Part shown: positions 45,701 to 54,251 of the stretch, piece after piece
Position numbering within the stretch: the first letter of the stretch is position 1
Layout: every line of letters begins with the position of its first letter
The notes under the pieces: generated by a model
Databases searched by the model: none
What the model was told of the DNA's origin: nothing
The model's input: only the letters and a program-made list of their open reading frames with translations
Made by a program: the position numbers and the translations under genes
Virus record (IMG/VR): IMGVR_UViG_3300043774_000656
Span: 1 to 64,000 of that record
Origin: a virus
Length of the DNA stretch: 64,000 nucleotides
Direction: 5' to 3' (one strand)

Positions 45701-46084
45701 TTATACGATTGTAGCAGGTGCAGAAGGGGTTGAAGTTGCTCCACTGCCTGCACCTGAATTGGTAACTACATTAACTACCTGGCCAGGTGGTATAGTTATA
45801 GTAGCAGACTTAATGTATCTGTCTATATTGTTTACAAGTACTGGTGCAAGCTTAACAGCCATTGCTTTACCAAAAACTTCTGAAGCTTTTTCTAGATCTA
45901 CAGTCTTATTACCCTTCCTTGTATTTAGGTTTATAGGTACATCAATGCCAAAACTGGTTTGTACATTGACAACAACGTTGTCTTTAGGATCTAAGGCTCT
46001 ATTGTAAAGAACCATTGCTTCAGCTGCTGATTTAGATATAGCATCAAATAGTGATACGTAAAATGTAAGAGGTACTAATGGCAT
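45701..46084 (-). CDS. Small tail-region protein (unknown)
   Basis: 127 residues. An N-terminal amphipathic helix region (FYVSLFDAISKSAAEAMVLY) is followed by strands (KDNVVVNVQTSFGIDVPINL) and a Gly/Ser/Thr/Pro-rich tail. It directly follows the gp5-like spike gene in the hub operon, 11 bases on, so it may be a spike or hub accessory protein. No recognised family. Confidence 0.5.
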   Translation of the reverse strand: MPLVPLTFYVSLFDAISKSAAEAMVLYNRALDPKDNVVVNVQTSFGIDVPINLNTRKGNKTVDLEKASEVFGKAMAVKLAPVLVNNIDRYIKSATITIPPGQVVNVVTNSGAGSGATSTPSAPATIV

Positions 46085-46095
46085 AATTTAAGTTT

Positions 46096-46905
46096 TTATA
46101 ATTGTGATGGACCGTCTATTGAAACGGAACTACTTCTTGTTTGAGGTATGGTTGCAGCTTTAATCGGCGCAGCTATTTGTGTTATTACAGGTTGTGCTGC
46201 AGTACCAAGCGCAGTCAGTGCCGCAGATAAAGGTGCTAATGGAAATATAGCACCACATACGGTAGCCTGAGCAGTAGCATACGTCTGTACAGCAATAGCT
46301 AAATTATTTATCTGATCAGCTAAAGCATTAAGTGCATCTACATTTTTATTACCTAACACTGCTGGCTCATCTGATTCATTTTCTTTGCCTATGCTTATAC
46401 TATCCTGTTGTACATGTATTACTTTACCACCGGAGTGTTGTATGAAAACAGTATTATCAGGTCGTATGTTTATTTGACTACCGTTATAATCCAACATTAA
46501 ACCTGTTTCTTCAGTAAAGAAAATCTTAATTGGACCCGGTTGAGCTTCAGTATCGTATATTATAGAATGAGCATTCGTATAAGAACCTTCTATCTCAGCT
46601 TTCAATTCATCTGAGATGTGTTGATGATAAAAGTATTCCGGTTCATACATATCACCATTATCAAAACTAATACCAACAACTGAATCGACCTTAGGCACAG
46701 AATGAAAACCAGAACCAGTTGCTGAACCTCCTGTTACCATGTTTAAAGGTCTAGCCCAAGGTAAGTCTTCGTCTAAGACATCGTCAAATTTACCAAAAAT
46801 TCTAACTTTAATCTTACCCTCAAAATCAGGATCTTGATTATCTATTACTTTACCTAACCAATTCGATGTTTTTAAATCGTCTTGAAATAAATTATTTAAT
46901 GCCAT
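46096..46905 (-). CDS. Baseplate spike protein (T4 gp5 / gpV-like) without lysozyme domain
   Basis: 269 residues. The N-terminal OB-fold of gp5/gpV/VgrG proteins is clear (WLGKVIDNQDPDFEGKIKVR, then DEDLPWARPLNMV and GISFDNGDMYEPEYFYH). A middle section with strand repeats (INIRPDNTVFIQHSGGKVIH) matches a short beta-helical spike. The C-terminal 100 residues are Ala-rich helix. There is no lysozyme domain as in T4 gp5, so cell-wall digestion must be provided elsewhere. It follows the hub genes at 46908-52103 and is likely the central puncturing spike, with the gp27-like protein at 48163-49680 as its base. Confidence 0.78.
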   Translation of the reverse strand: MALNNLFQDDLKTSNWLGKVIDNQDPDFEGKIKVRIFGKFDDVLDEDLPWARPLNMVTGGSATGSGFHSVPKVDSVVGISFDNGDMYEPEYFYHQHISDELKAEIEGSYTNAHSIIYDTEAQPGPIKIFFTEETGLMLDYNGSQINIRPDNTVFIQHSGGKVIHVQQDSISIGKENESDEPAVLGNKNVDALNALADQINNLAIAVQTYATAQATVCGAIFPLAPLSAALTALGTAAQPVITQIAAPIKAATIPQTRSSSVSIDGPSQL

Positions 46906-46907
46906 AG

Positions 46908-48161
46908 TTATGATCGATAAATGTTACCTAAAGCACTAGGTGTAGCATCAGCGGCCCTATTGTTTTGTCTATTCTGTGATAATACGTCAGCCTGTTGTCC
47001 TAATGAGAGTAAAGAACCCTGCTGTAATGCACTTAAAGCATTTGATGCAGAAAATCCATATACATTACCTAATAGTAATCTATTAAATCTAGCAGCAAGA
47101 CCTTCTGTAGCATTTCTTGCTAATTGTTCTGCTGTGTTTAGGGCAGCACCTGCTAATGCAGCACCTGCATTTTTAGCCGCAGATTCCATTAAATCTCGAC
47201 GTGCATCAGGATCTTCTGCCAACTGCTTTAATTTCTCAATCATTCCAACACCATCACCTGTTTCAGGTGCTGGAAGATCACCTAGGAATGAATAATTCAT
47301 ACCTGTACCTTCATATCCTGGAGGAAGATTCATTATAGTTGGATTGATATAACTTTCATCAATGCTATCATACGTAAACTCTATTACCTGTGATGCTGGT
47401 TCAGGTGCTACATTAGATACTGAAGCAAAATTACCAAACGACTTATCCGAATCAAATTCACATTTCTTAAGTGTAAACATAATGTTTGCACCAAATTCAT
47501 TTACAACTTTTGCAGTTTCCATTGCAGCTTTTTGTGCAGGTGTTTCAATCGTGGGTAAACTTATAGGTGTAGCACTTGGGTATAGTGATGTAAGTTGATT
47601 AAATGTATTTACAGCAGCATCAAGTGCACCGGCATTTGCCTGTATGTTTCTTATTTCCTGTATGAATATAGTTACCTGGAACTTCCTTAAATTACTTGGG
47701 ATAATCTCTCTTCTAAATTCATAATCAAAGCACGCCTTTCTGTATAAGTCCATTAGAGCAGTTATCCTAAGGTCAATAGATTCAAGTGTAGTAACTTTAA
47801 GTCTAGACTCGTCTCCACCTTTATATGGATCTGAAAGTTTTTTATAGTCCCAAACTTTATCTATACCCTCAACTGTTTGCCAATACCACGGCATCCAATA
47901 ATTAGTGTCCAGTAATAATTCCTGAAACATTTTAAGATATTCAAATCTAGCACTCTGGTTATTTGCCGCTAAATAATTTAAAGCACTGCCTACCTTCAAA
48001 GAGTCTCTTACTAAGAGTGGGCTTTCTTTTGTGTCAAAGTCATTAAATAAAAGTACAAACCCTAAATATGTAGGATCATTATACTTGCCATAATCGGCCT
48101 GTAGTCCCTTTCTGAACCTTTCAATGGTCGATAAATCAAATGTTCTAGTTGCTACTGCCAT
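46908..48161 (-). CDS. Putative baseplate/tail-tube initiator protein
   Basis: 417 residues. The central region (FDYEFRREIIPSNLRKFQVT, then FIQEIRNI and IMFTLKKCEFD) has the alternating strand pattern of tail-tube-fold proteins. The C-terminal part is Ala-rich helical (ALAGAALNTAEQLARNATEG). By position between the gp27-like hub and the gp5-like spike it may be a tube-initiation or tube-cap protein in the manner of T4 gp48/gp54. Low to moderate support; no diagnostic motif. Confidence 0.45.
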   Translation of the reverse strand: MAVATRTFDLSTIERFRKGLQADYGKYNDPTYLGFVLLFNDFDTKESPLLVRDSLKVGSALNYLAANNQSARFEYLKMFQELLLDTNYWMPWYWQTVEGIDKVWDYKKLSDPYKGGDESRLKVTTLESIDLRITALMDLYRKACFDYEFRREIIPSNLRKFQVTIFIQEIRNIQANAGALDAAVNTFNQLTSLYPSATPISLPTIETPAQKAAMETAKVVNEFGANIMFTLKKCEFDSDKSFGNFASVSNVAPEPASQVIEFTYDSIDESYINPTIMNLPPGYEGTGMNYSFLGDLPAPETGDGVGMIEKLKQLAEDPDARRDLMESAAKNAGAALAGAALNTAEQLARNATEGLAARFNRLLLGNVYGFSASNALSALQQGSLLSLGQQADVLSQNRQNNRAADATPSALGNIYRS

Positions 48162-48162
48162 G

Positions 48163-49680
48163 TTACGGTGTATTTGGCCACTCTCTTCTAAAGAGGTGCA
48201 TTTTTTGTCTCATTCTACCCTCGACTTCATCATAAGTGATGAATATCCTAGCTATAGTATATATGCCGGTTAATCTTTCATTTACTTTCAAATTAAGATT
48301 ACCGTTTTTAAGATCACCTTCATCACCTTTTTTATCTTTCATTTCTTCACCTCTTTCCTGGTTCAGAACCTCTTTCTGCTCCTGTACAGCAGAGTTTACA
48401 GGGCTCTGCTCATAGATAATAACCGGTAGTAGTTGATATCTATACAATGATAAATTGGTTGTTTCAAGCTCTACTTCTAAATACATTTTTTCAAGCTCAA
48501 CATTGTTCTTATAGTTAAGCATCTGTGCATAGTAATAGTTACGGTGAACATTTTTACCCTGTTTACCTACATACTTATACTTCTGTTGCTCATTATAGAT
48601 TCTTTCACCTTCAGCTGTAAGCTTACCTTTTAATGGAGCCTGATCTGGTGGCAAGTTTTCAGTAGTAAGAGGTTCAACAGTAAATGTTCTATACTCTTTA
48701 TCTACATCATCATAATATTGAATAATTCTTCGATACCCATCATTCAGGGTAATAGTAGCAGCGTTGTTGATTAGTTTATACTTTTCAATATAAAGATTAC
48801 TACCTCGCTTTGCATACTGGTTTGTTAAGTACAACTTAACCTCACTTTGCGTAACAGGCGTATCATTTTCAATGTGATTAGATATACTTGGATCTTGTAT
48901 CAAGCTACTTAAAGTATCTTCTAGTTTTTCATCAAACGTCACCTGTTTATTGACATTAACCAATGTAAGATAATAATATGGATCTATGTATGCTTTAAAA
49001 AAACTATTGTCATCTTTATACGCTGAGTCTAGTGCATCACCTAATAGTTTAAACTTAGTATCAAACGGGCAAAGCCTTTTCATTAAATCATCTGTTCTGT
49101 CTTCATTTGATGCAAAGCCTAATTGCAACTCGTCTGCAAGCGTTATAAAAAAATCATATGAATTTGCTTCTGGATATGTCTTACATGTTTCAGCATATAA
49201 TCCAGGTAATCTTAAAACACCGGTTATGTTAATTGAAACCGTGTCACTACCTCCTCCTTTTTCATCACCTCCGCCTCCACTGTATGCTTCTGAGTTACCA
49301 GCATCTGATGATACTTCGGTTATATCAAAGTCCATTCTAATAGGCTTGTAAAGAGTTTCATCTTTGCTTTTAATGTAAAGCATGACTACATCACCATCTG
49401 ATGGGTATTGACCTTTTGTAAAAGTACCTTTACTGTCTCTTACTGTAGCCTTCATATAAGGAACTATACCATCTAGATTTAGTTCAAAGTCAACTACATC
49501 TTCTTTATTAAAATCAAATCTGTTTATTCTAATTGCAGGATATTGGTCACCTGCAAATTTACTCATCCTATCATATTGCTTATCATATTCTTGACCCTCT
49601 TCTATGTTAGCCATATCAAAACTTTCAAGGCTAATCGTAGGTTCAGTAACTGTTAAAATGTTATTAGATAATGAAGGCAT
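48163..49680 (-). CDS. Baseplate hub protein (T4 gp27 / gpD-like)
   Basis: 505 residues (T4 gp27 has 391). A gpD-like core is seen in segments such as FELNLDGIVPYMKATVRDSK, a SYDFFITLADELQLGFASN helix-strand region, and FFKAYIDPYYYLTLVNVNKQ, the typical second barrel preceding a charged helix. A Gly/Ser-rich loop near 130-148 is an insertion. It forms the ring on which the gp5-like spike sits. Neighbours are gp53-like at one end and the tube-initiator candidate at the other, as expected in a hub operon. Confidence 0.72.
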   Translation of the reverse strand: MPSLSNNILTVTEPTISLESFDMANIEEGQEYDKQYDRMSKFAGDQYPAIRINRFDFNKEDVVDFELNLDGIVPYMKATVRDSKGTFTKGQYPSDGDVVMLYIKSKDETLYKPIRMDFDITEVSSDAGNSEAYSGGGGDEKGGGSDTVSINITGVLRLPGLYAETCKTYPEANSYDFFITLADELQLGFASNEDRTDDLMKRLCPFDTKFKLLGDALDSAYKDDNSFFKAYIDPYYYLTLVNVNKQVTFDEKLEDTLSSLIQDPSISNHIENDTPVTQSEVKLYLTNQYAKRGSNLYIEKYKLINNAATITLNDGYRRIIQYYDDVDKEYRTFTVEPLTTENLPPDQAPLKGKLTAEGERIYNEQQKYKYVGKQGKNVHRNYYYAQMLNYKNNVELEKMYLEVELETTNLSLYRYQLLPVIIYEQSPVNSAVQEQKEVLNQERGEEMKDKKGDEGDLKNGNLNLKVNERLTGIYTIARIFITYDEVEGRMRQKMHLFRREWPNTP

Positions 49681-49682
49681 AG

Positions 49683-50222
49683 TTATACTTTTCTAGCGGT
49701 TTCTGGTTTTTTAACTTTTAAATTAGCTCCCAGAAGTATAGCATTTGGTTTAATTTCCTTTGACTTCTGGTCTGACTTTAGCATATTAGGTGGTAGATTC
49801 TCAGTTGAGCCGTTTGGGTTAGCCTTTGATTTTTCTGCAAGAAACTCAAGTCTCTTTTTATCAACAGGTGTAATCCTTTTCTTGTTTTCAAAATTAGTTC
49901 TAGGCTTCAAGTTCTTTTTGATAGGTTTATAACTAGAGAATACTGAACTGAGATCAGGTATCATAAGATTCATACCTTCCTTTATACAGAATGGATTTGA
50001 AATACCATTTGCTTTTAAAATAACATCCACAAACTCAACTGTTCCATAGTAAATAAATGAAATGATATCAGGTCTCATTACCTGATCTGAGTTTACATAA
50101 TGCATTTTAATTATCCTCGCATTCTTCGATATCATGAATGGAGGTACTGCAATGTTAATCTTCATATCACCGGTTAGGTCATCGACCACCTTAGACATAT
50201 TCTGTAATGTTTTAATTCTCAT
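49683..50222 (-). CDS. Baseplate wedge protein with LysM-like domain (T4 gp53-like)
   Basis: 179 residues. Residues about 45-95 resemble the LysM-type domain of T4 gp53: MRPDIISFIYYGTVEFVDVI, then NGISNPFCIKEGMNLMIPD. In gp53 this domain joins wedges to the hub rather than binding peptidoglycan. The C-terminal 80 residues are basic and look disordered (KKNLKPRTNFENKKRITP). The gene is followed 2 bases later by the gp27-like hub. Confidence 0.7.
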   Translation of the reverse strand: MRIKTLQNMSKVVDDLTGDMKINIAVPPFMISKNARIIKMHYVNSDQVMRPDIISFIYYGTVEFVDVILKANGISNPFCIKEGMNLMIPDLSSVFSSYKPIKKNLKPRTNFENKKRITPVDKKRLEFLAEKSKANPNGSTENLPPNMLKSDQKSKEIKPNAILLGANLKVKKPETARKV

Positions 50223-50234
50223 AGTACTAGATTT

Positions 50235-52103
50235 TTAAGAGAAGCCAACAGCTTTAGCAAAGTTTGCATATCCTGCTTTCAAATTATCATTGAGCTTAGG
50301 GTACTTACTCACTATCTGTTCTTGGTATACCTCACCTACAGCTCCCTGTATTGTGTCAGGACCTGATAATTGAGCAGCAGCGTTGTGTCCAATATTAGAA
50401 GCATTTCTATTTGTACTACCTGTACCATTTATACTACCTGTCTGTTGAAAACCATTTGCAGCATTAGGTGCAGGTAGTTTATTGTAACCTGTACCGACGT
50501 ATGGTTGTTTACCAGCAACGTTTGTAAAATCTTCTTCACCTTCAGGTACTTGATATAATCTACCTCTACCTGCGTTAAACATCATTTCAAGATCGACTTT
50601 ATCACGATCTCGACCACTCTTTAAAGTTGTTGTTACTGTAAGTTCAGTTGGGAAGTCATCTTTACCTAGAGGTCCACCGAACTTAAATTCAGCATTCGTA
50701 CAAATAAGATTACCTATCATTGCGATTGGATTCAATGGGTTACCTACTGTAAGGTGCCATTGTCCTGTAGCAGATCCTGATAGTAATGCAGCTGCTGCTT
50801 GACCTCCCTGCGGTGTATTAAAGTTTTTCATAATCCAACCTCCAACCATGTCTGAAGCCACTTTACCGACACCTTCAACTGCACTTGCCAGTGTAAAACC
50901 ACCTGAACCGTCTCCGAATACATTGCTTATTATACCACCTAGGTCGCTGATTACACTATTGAAATACTCTCCTAGATTACCACTTCTTAATAGTTCGTGA
51001 TTACCTATAGGTTCACCAAAACCTTGACCACCGCCTCCACCGTAATATCTAGTACCTCCTCCCCAGAATGGAGCCGAATTATATGTAAGTACCAGCATGT
51101 TAGCTAGCACATCAAGCATCGCTATCTTAGGATTGATATTACCATAAGATCTTAATGAATAGTGAAAATTTATCTTAAATTCAGGAGCACAAAAAATACC
51201 ACTGTCTTTAATCATAACTCTTTTAATCACGTATAATGGACCTTCTACGAAGTTAGGATAAGTTGTCTTAACAGGATCATAACCTGCGGCAGGTGTTGGA
51301 TTTACGGCATTGGCTGAAGTATTACCAGTACCTAGTGTTGCAGCACTTGAAAAGAATGATGCTGGACTAAATCCTGTAGTACCTATTCCCATGAAACCAT
51401 TACCACTGACTGAATGTTGGGCAGACTGTAATGCTTGCATTTCAGATTCTACTTCTTTAAATTTCAACTCTGTTTTAAACTGTATAATGTCTTCAAGTTT
51501 ATTACCTGTTGCTTCACTCATCCATGTCACGGCTCTTGCCATGTCCATTTGTCTAGTATCAACAGCTTGACTTGATTTCCAGTCATAGGCAGACGGTGAA
51601 ATAATATCATCAAGTACTGGAGCATGAAATCTTCTCAGGGTAAGCATATAGTTATTAGGTATCTTACCGTGATATTTAGCATATATGAAATCGGCATAAC
51701 TATAAACCATAGCCGTATTATCTGGCAAATCATTAAAATAATTTATAATGTTTGCGGTTGTAGGTACCATAGCGAGCTTAAACTGCTCATCTGTTATAAA
51801 TCTAGATTCGGGATTGTCGCGATAGTCTTCTCCTTTAATAGCGCCACCTGTAAGCGTCTTATATTGTAACAAGACGTATCTGTTAATCATAGAAGCAGGA
51901 GCTAAACCCTGTTCACCGACTTCAGTATCTAGTACCTCAAACTTTTTAATAGGATAACCATTATCGTATTGTGAGTTTAAGAAATCACTAATGTTTTCAG
52001 ACCTATATTGATTATTCAGCTTTGCTTCTAGAACAGTAGCTGCATCATTAGACTGTGATTTAGGGCTTAAACTTGGACCTTTTGCCCCTGTTACTCTTGC
52101 CAA
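50235..52103 (-). CDS. Large baseplate/tail structural protein, TTG start
   Basis: 622 residues. The C-terminal half includes PTELTVTTTLKSGRDRDK then VDLEMMFNAGRGRLYQ, a pattern seen in tube-type baseplate proteins of T4-related phages, and a Gly-rich loop (GTRYYGGGGGQGFGEPIG, about 355-372). The N-terminal half is strand- and helix-mixed. The start is TTG: no ATG lies near, and the TTG is 13 nt past a late-type promoter at the same spacing as in the other two copies. It is the first gene of the hub operon; its exact T4 counterpart is unclear. Confidence 0.6.
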   Translation of the reverse strand: MARVTGAKGPSLSPKSQSNDAATVLEAKLNNQYRSENISDFLNSQYDNGYPIKKFEVLDTEVGEQGLAPASMINRYVLLQYKTLTGGAIKGEDYRDNPESRFITDEQFKLAMVPTTANIINYFNDLPDNTAMVYSYADFIYAKYHGKIPNNYMLTLRRFHAPVLDDIISPSAYDWKSSQAVDTRQMDMARAVTWMSEATGNKLEDIIQFKTELKFKEVESEMQALQSAQHSVSGNGFMGIGTTGFSPASFFSSAATLGTGNTSANAVNPTPAAGYDPVKTTYPNFVEGPLYVIKRVMIKDSGIFCAPEFKINFHYSLRSYGNINPKIAMLDVLANMLVLTYNSAPFWGGGTRYYGGGGGQGFGEPIGNHELLRSGNLGEYFNSVISDLGGIISNVFGDGSGGFTLASAVEGVGKVASDMVGGWIMKNFNTPQGGQAAAALLSGSATGQWHLTVGNPLNPIAMIGNLICTNAEFKFGGPLGKDDFPTELTVTTTLKSGRDRDKVDLEMMFNAGRGRLYQVPEGEEDFTNVAGKQPYVGTGYNKLPAPNAANGFQQTGSINGTGSTNRNASNIGHNAAAQLSGPDTIQGAVGEVYQEQIVSKYPKLNDNLKAGYANFAKAVGFS

Positions 52104-52115
52104 TTAAATAAATCT

Positions 52116-52134
52116 TATTTTTAGTATATATTGG
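52116..52134 (-). promoter_or_regulatory. Late-type promoter of the hub operon
   Basis: The minus strand reads CCAATATATACTAAAAATA, differing at 3 positions from the motif at 44436 and 56936 and ending 13 nt before the TTG start at 52103. It supports both the TTG start and a shared phage promoter type. Confidence 0.65.
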
Positions 52135-52137
52135 GGT

Positions 52138-52701
52138 TTACAGTTTTTCCGTATAATCTAGCCATTGCTTATCATCACCGGCAACTTTATCTCCAATAAA
52201 TCTTCTGAGTCTTATAAAGAACTCGGCATACGTAGGTATTCTATATTTACCCTTATATGAAGTTCTGCTTGCATGTTGCATCACAGAACGTAGTGACTTT
52301 TCAATAACATGATCTTCAACTTTATTGAAAAGGTCAAACATATCCTGTTTATATTGCTGCGTCATTATAGAATCAACAACAACCAGGAACCTTCTTTCTT
52401 TAGGACCGTTCATGTCTCTAAAGAAGTCGTCATGTGTTTTAAGCGGATTGTCTTCTGAGAATTTTAAGCGTCTAGGTTTTGAATTAAAGCTCTGTACGTA
52501 ACTCATCTTTGAAAAATGCATTCTCAGAAAATCAGATGAGTCGTAGAATTTAACAATCTTAATTAGATACTCTGGGTTAATCTCATCATACTTCACATCT
52601 TTAATTACGCCCTTGACAGGTATAAGTATATTAGGATGTGAATGGGATATTAAGAGAGAATAAACCCTTTCACCTTTTACAAAAAGCTTATGATTGAGCA
52701 T
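52138..52701 (-). CDS. Unknown protein, baseplate-assembly candidate
   Basis: 187 residues, basic. The sequence has short strands at the N-terminus (NILIPVKGVIKDVKYDEINP) and an alpha-helical C-terminus (AEFFIRLRRFIGDKVAGDDK). It overlaps the preceding gene by 14 bases. It precedes the hub promoter. In T4 this area holds hub-assembly chaperones (gp26, gp51, gp28), but no sequence match was recognised. Confidence 0.55.
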   Translation of the reverse strand: MLNHKLFVKGERVYSLLISHSHPNILIPVKGVIKDVKYDEINPEYLIKIVKFYDSSDFLRMHFSKMSYVQSFNSKPRRLKFSEDNPLKTHDDFFRDMNGPKERRFLVVVDSIMTQQYKQDMFDLFNKVEDHVIEKSLRSVMQHASRTSYKGKYRIPTYAEFFIRLRRFIGDKVAGDDKQWLDYTEKL

Positions 52702-53095
52702 ATTCTACTAAAACTACTTCATCAAATCGTGAAACAACTTCTTCTGGTATTTCTACACTATTCTTTTTATGATTGACTATAGTTAACATAAAAACTATTT
52801 CACTTTCATAGACCTCAGAGATCAACGACCTAATAGAGTCTACAGTTTCGCCGTCTAGGTTTTTTAATGCATACAGGATATAATCAGCATCTGTTACCGC
52901 CTTAAAAAGCTTTTTACGGATATATGAATTTATGACAAGCTCACTGGGTTTTATTCCATCTATGTCATTCTTAATAAGTTTAGATATAATGTCATGGTAA
53001 CTTACAACCTCTTCAGCTGAAGAGTTCTTGCAGTACTTCTTAAAGTCTAACTTATTTTTAGCGTAGATACAGTTAATCTTTTTCATTGAGCTCAT
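52688..53095 (-). CDS. Unknown protein
   Basis: 135 residues, mostly helical (KPSELVINSYIRKKLFKAV, ESEIVFMLTIVNHKK). No zinc or nucleotide-binding motif. It overlaps neighbours on both sides (14 and 23 bases), the sign of a coupled operon of small genes. An alternative start three codons later (MKKINC) is possible. No family recognised. Confidence 0.5.
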   Translation of the reverse strand: MSSMKKINCIYAKNKLDFKKYCKNSSAEEVVSYHDIISKLIKNDIDGIKPSELVINSYIRKKLFKAVTDADYILYALKNLDGETVDSIRSLISEVYESEIVFMLTIVNHKKNSVEIPEEVVSRFDEVVLVEYAQS

Positions 53096-53420
53096 CGACT
53101 TCCTTTTTTAAGGTTTTCAGATATCTTAGTTCGGCACTAAGCACTTTTATTTTATGTTCAAGTTCTTCCTCATCTGGCAGATAACTTTTACCCCAGTCTG
53201 TCTTCATTACCAGGTTTAATTTATCAAATTTATTACCTGTCTCGATGTCAAGTTCTTCGCACAGCTCATACAAGAAGTTTATTTTACTCTTAAACTCTTT
53301 ATCGTTTATAAAGTCATAAACCACTTTCTTTTCATACTTGTCACCCGCCCCATTGATGTTATCATCGACTACAGTCTTGATAACACCATTTGAGGCTACT
53401 TCTAAAATAACTTTAACCAT
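53073..53420 (-). CDS. Unknown protein with C-terminal coiled coil
   Basis: 115 residues. The N-terminal half has short strands (VILEVASNGVIKTVVDDN), then a helix and a heptad coiled coil at about 85-112 (LEHKIKVLSAELRYLKTLKK). The start overlaps the previous stop by TAATG. It may be an assembly chaperone by position; not recognised. Confidence 0.5.
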   Translation of the reverse strand: MVKVILEVASNGVIKTVVDDNINGAGDKYEKKVVYDFINDKEFKSKINFLYELCEELDIETGNKFDKLNLVMKTDWGKSYLPDEEELEHKIKVLSAELRYLKTLKKEVDELNEKD

Positions 53421-53758
53421 TAGTTATTAGGCCAAGGTTTGATAGTTTCCATCCAGCTTTCAATGTGCTTATCGGTTTTTTCTTTATCAAAACCCATTTC
53501 AGCACAGCTTACACGGAGTCTTTGTTCTATTGAAGACAACTGCGACTCTAGATCACTCAGAATAATCTTTTCATACTCACCATGTCTTCTACTACCATCT
53601 GTCTGATTATTTGCAACAACTTTACCCCAGTCTGAAAGTGCTAGATTTCTTTTAGCCTTGAGAATACCTACACCTTTCATGTAAGCTCTACGTTGTCTTC
53701 TGTTCATCCATACTTTCTGCTGCTTGTTGACCTCTAGATTGTTTTGGTTCTCTTCCAT
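53420..53758 (-). CDS. Small basic protein (unknown)
   Basis: 112 residues. The N-terminal segment NRRQRRAYMKGVGILKAKR is strongly basic, a pattern I recall in Bacteroidota phage proteins; the C-terminal half is a helix (LESQLSSIEQRLRVSCAE) followed by a short tail. Its first 71 bases overlap the end of the preceding gene in another frame. Possible nucleic-acid or assembly role; not established. Confidence 0.5.
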   Translation of the reverse strand: MEENQNNLEVNKQQKVWMNRRQRRAYMKGVGILKAKRNLALSDWGKVVANNQTDGSRRHGEYEKIILSDLESQLSSIEQRLRVSCAEMGFDKEKTDKHIESWMETIKPWPNN

Positions 53759-54218
53759 GATTATAGAATTTAAGAATTTGTGTTTTTATTTGTTCTCTAA
53801 CTTGTTTATGTAATTCGTTTTTATCTATGTGAAGCATAAGCATATCAACTACAATTGAGTCGACATCTGCATCAAACGAGTCCTTAATAAGATTATATAC
53901 TGTGGCCTTAGGGATATCTAAATCAAATCTATAAGCAAACTGTAATTTCTCCTTTGTTGCTTGATTAAGTAAAGCTTTAATAGGATTAGGATCTTCTTTC
54001 TTCTGTACAGGTTCTTTCTGTCTAGGTTCTGGCCTAGTTTTAGTAATAGACATATCCATTGCAATTTCACCTTCTACTTGTAACATAAATTCTTGTAAAA
54101 GGTTAACGCTGATACGTCCACCACTTTTGAAATAAACCCATTCCTCGTCATGTGAGTGATATAACTCTACATTACCAGACTTTTCTCCTTTAATCCATTG
54201 ATACTTTTCAGCGAACAT
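53688..54218 (-). CDS. Unknown protein of the tail region
   Basis: 176 residues. The N-terminal domain is beta-type with several aromatics (NVELYHSHDEEWVYFKSGGR), followed by a Pro/Lys/Glu-rich linker (about 60-80) and a helical domain (FDADVDSIVVDMLMLHIDK). The last 71 bases run over the start of the next gene in a +1 relative frame. Presumed baseplate-assembly or tail protein by location; family unknown. Confidence 0.55.
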   Translation of the reverse strand: MFAEKYQWIKGEKSGNVELYHSHDEEWVYFKSGGRISVNLLQEFMLQVEGEIAMDMSITKTRPEPRQKEPVQKKEDPNPIKALLNQATKEKLQFAYRFDLDIPKATVYNLIKDSFDADVDSIVVDMLMLHIDKNELHKQVREQIKTQILKFYNHGREPKQSRGQQAAESMDEQKTT

Positions 54219-54251
54219 AAAGGTTATATGCTAAAAGAATTAAATGTTTAA

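Noticed and set aside
53688-53758. Programmed ribosomal frameshift joining the 176- and 112-residue proteins (tail-chaperone style)
   Set aside because: The 71-base overlap would need a +1 (or -2) shift, no slippery heptamer or downstream stem was seen, and the second gene has its own ATG; ordinary overlapping translation is simpler.
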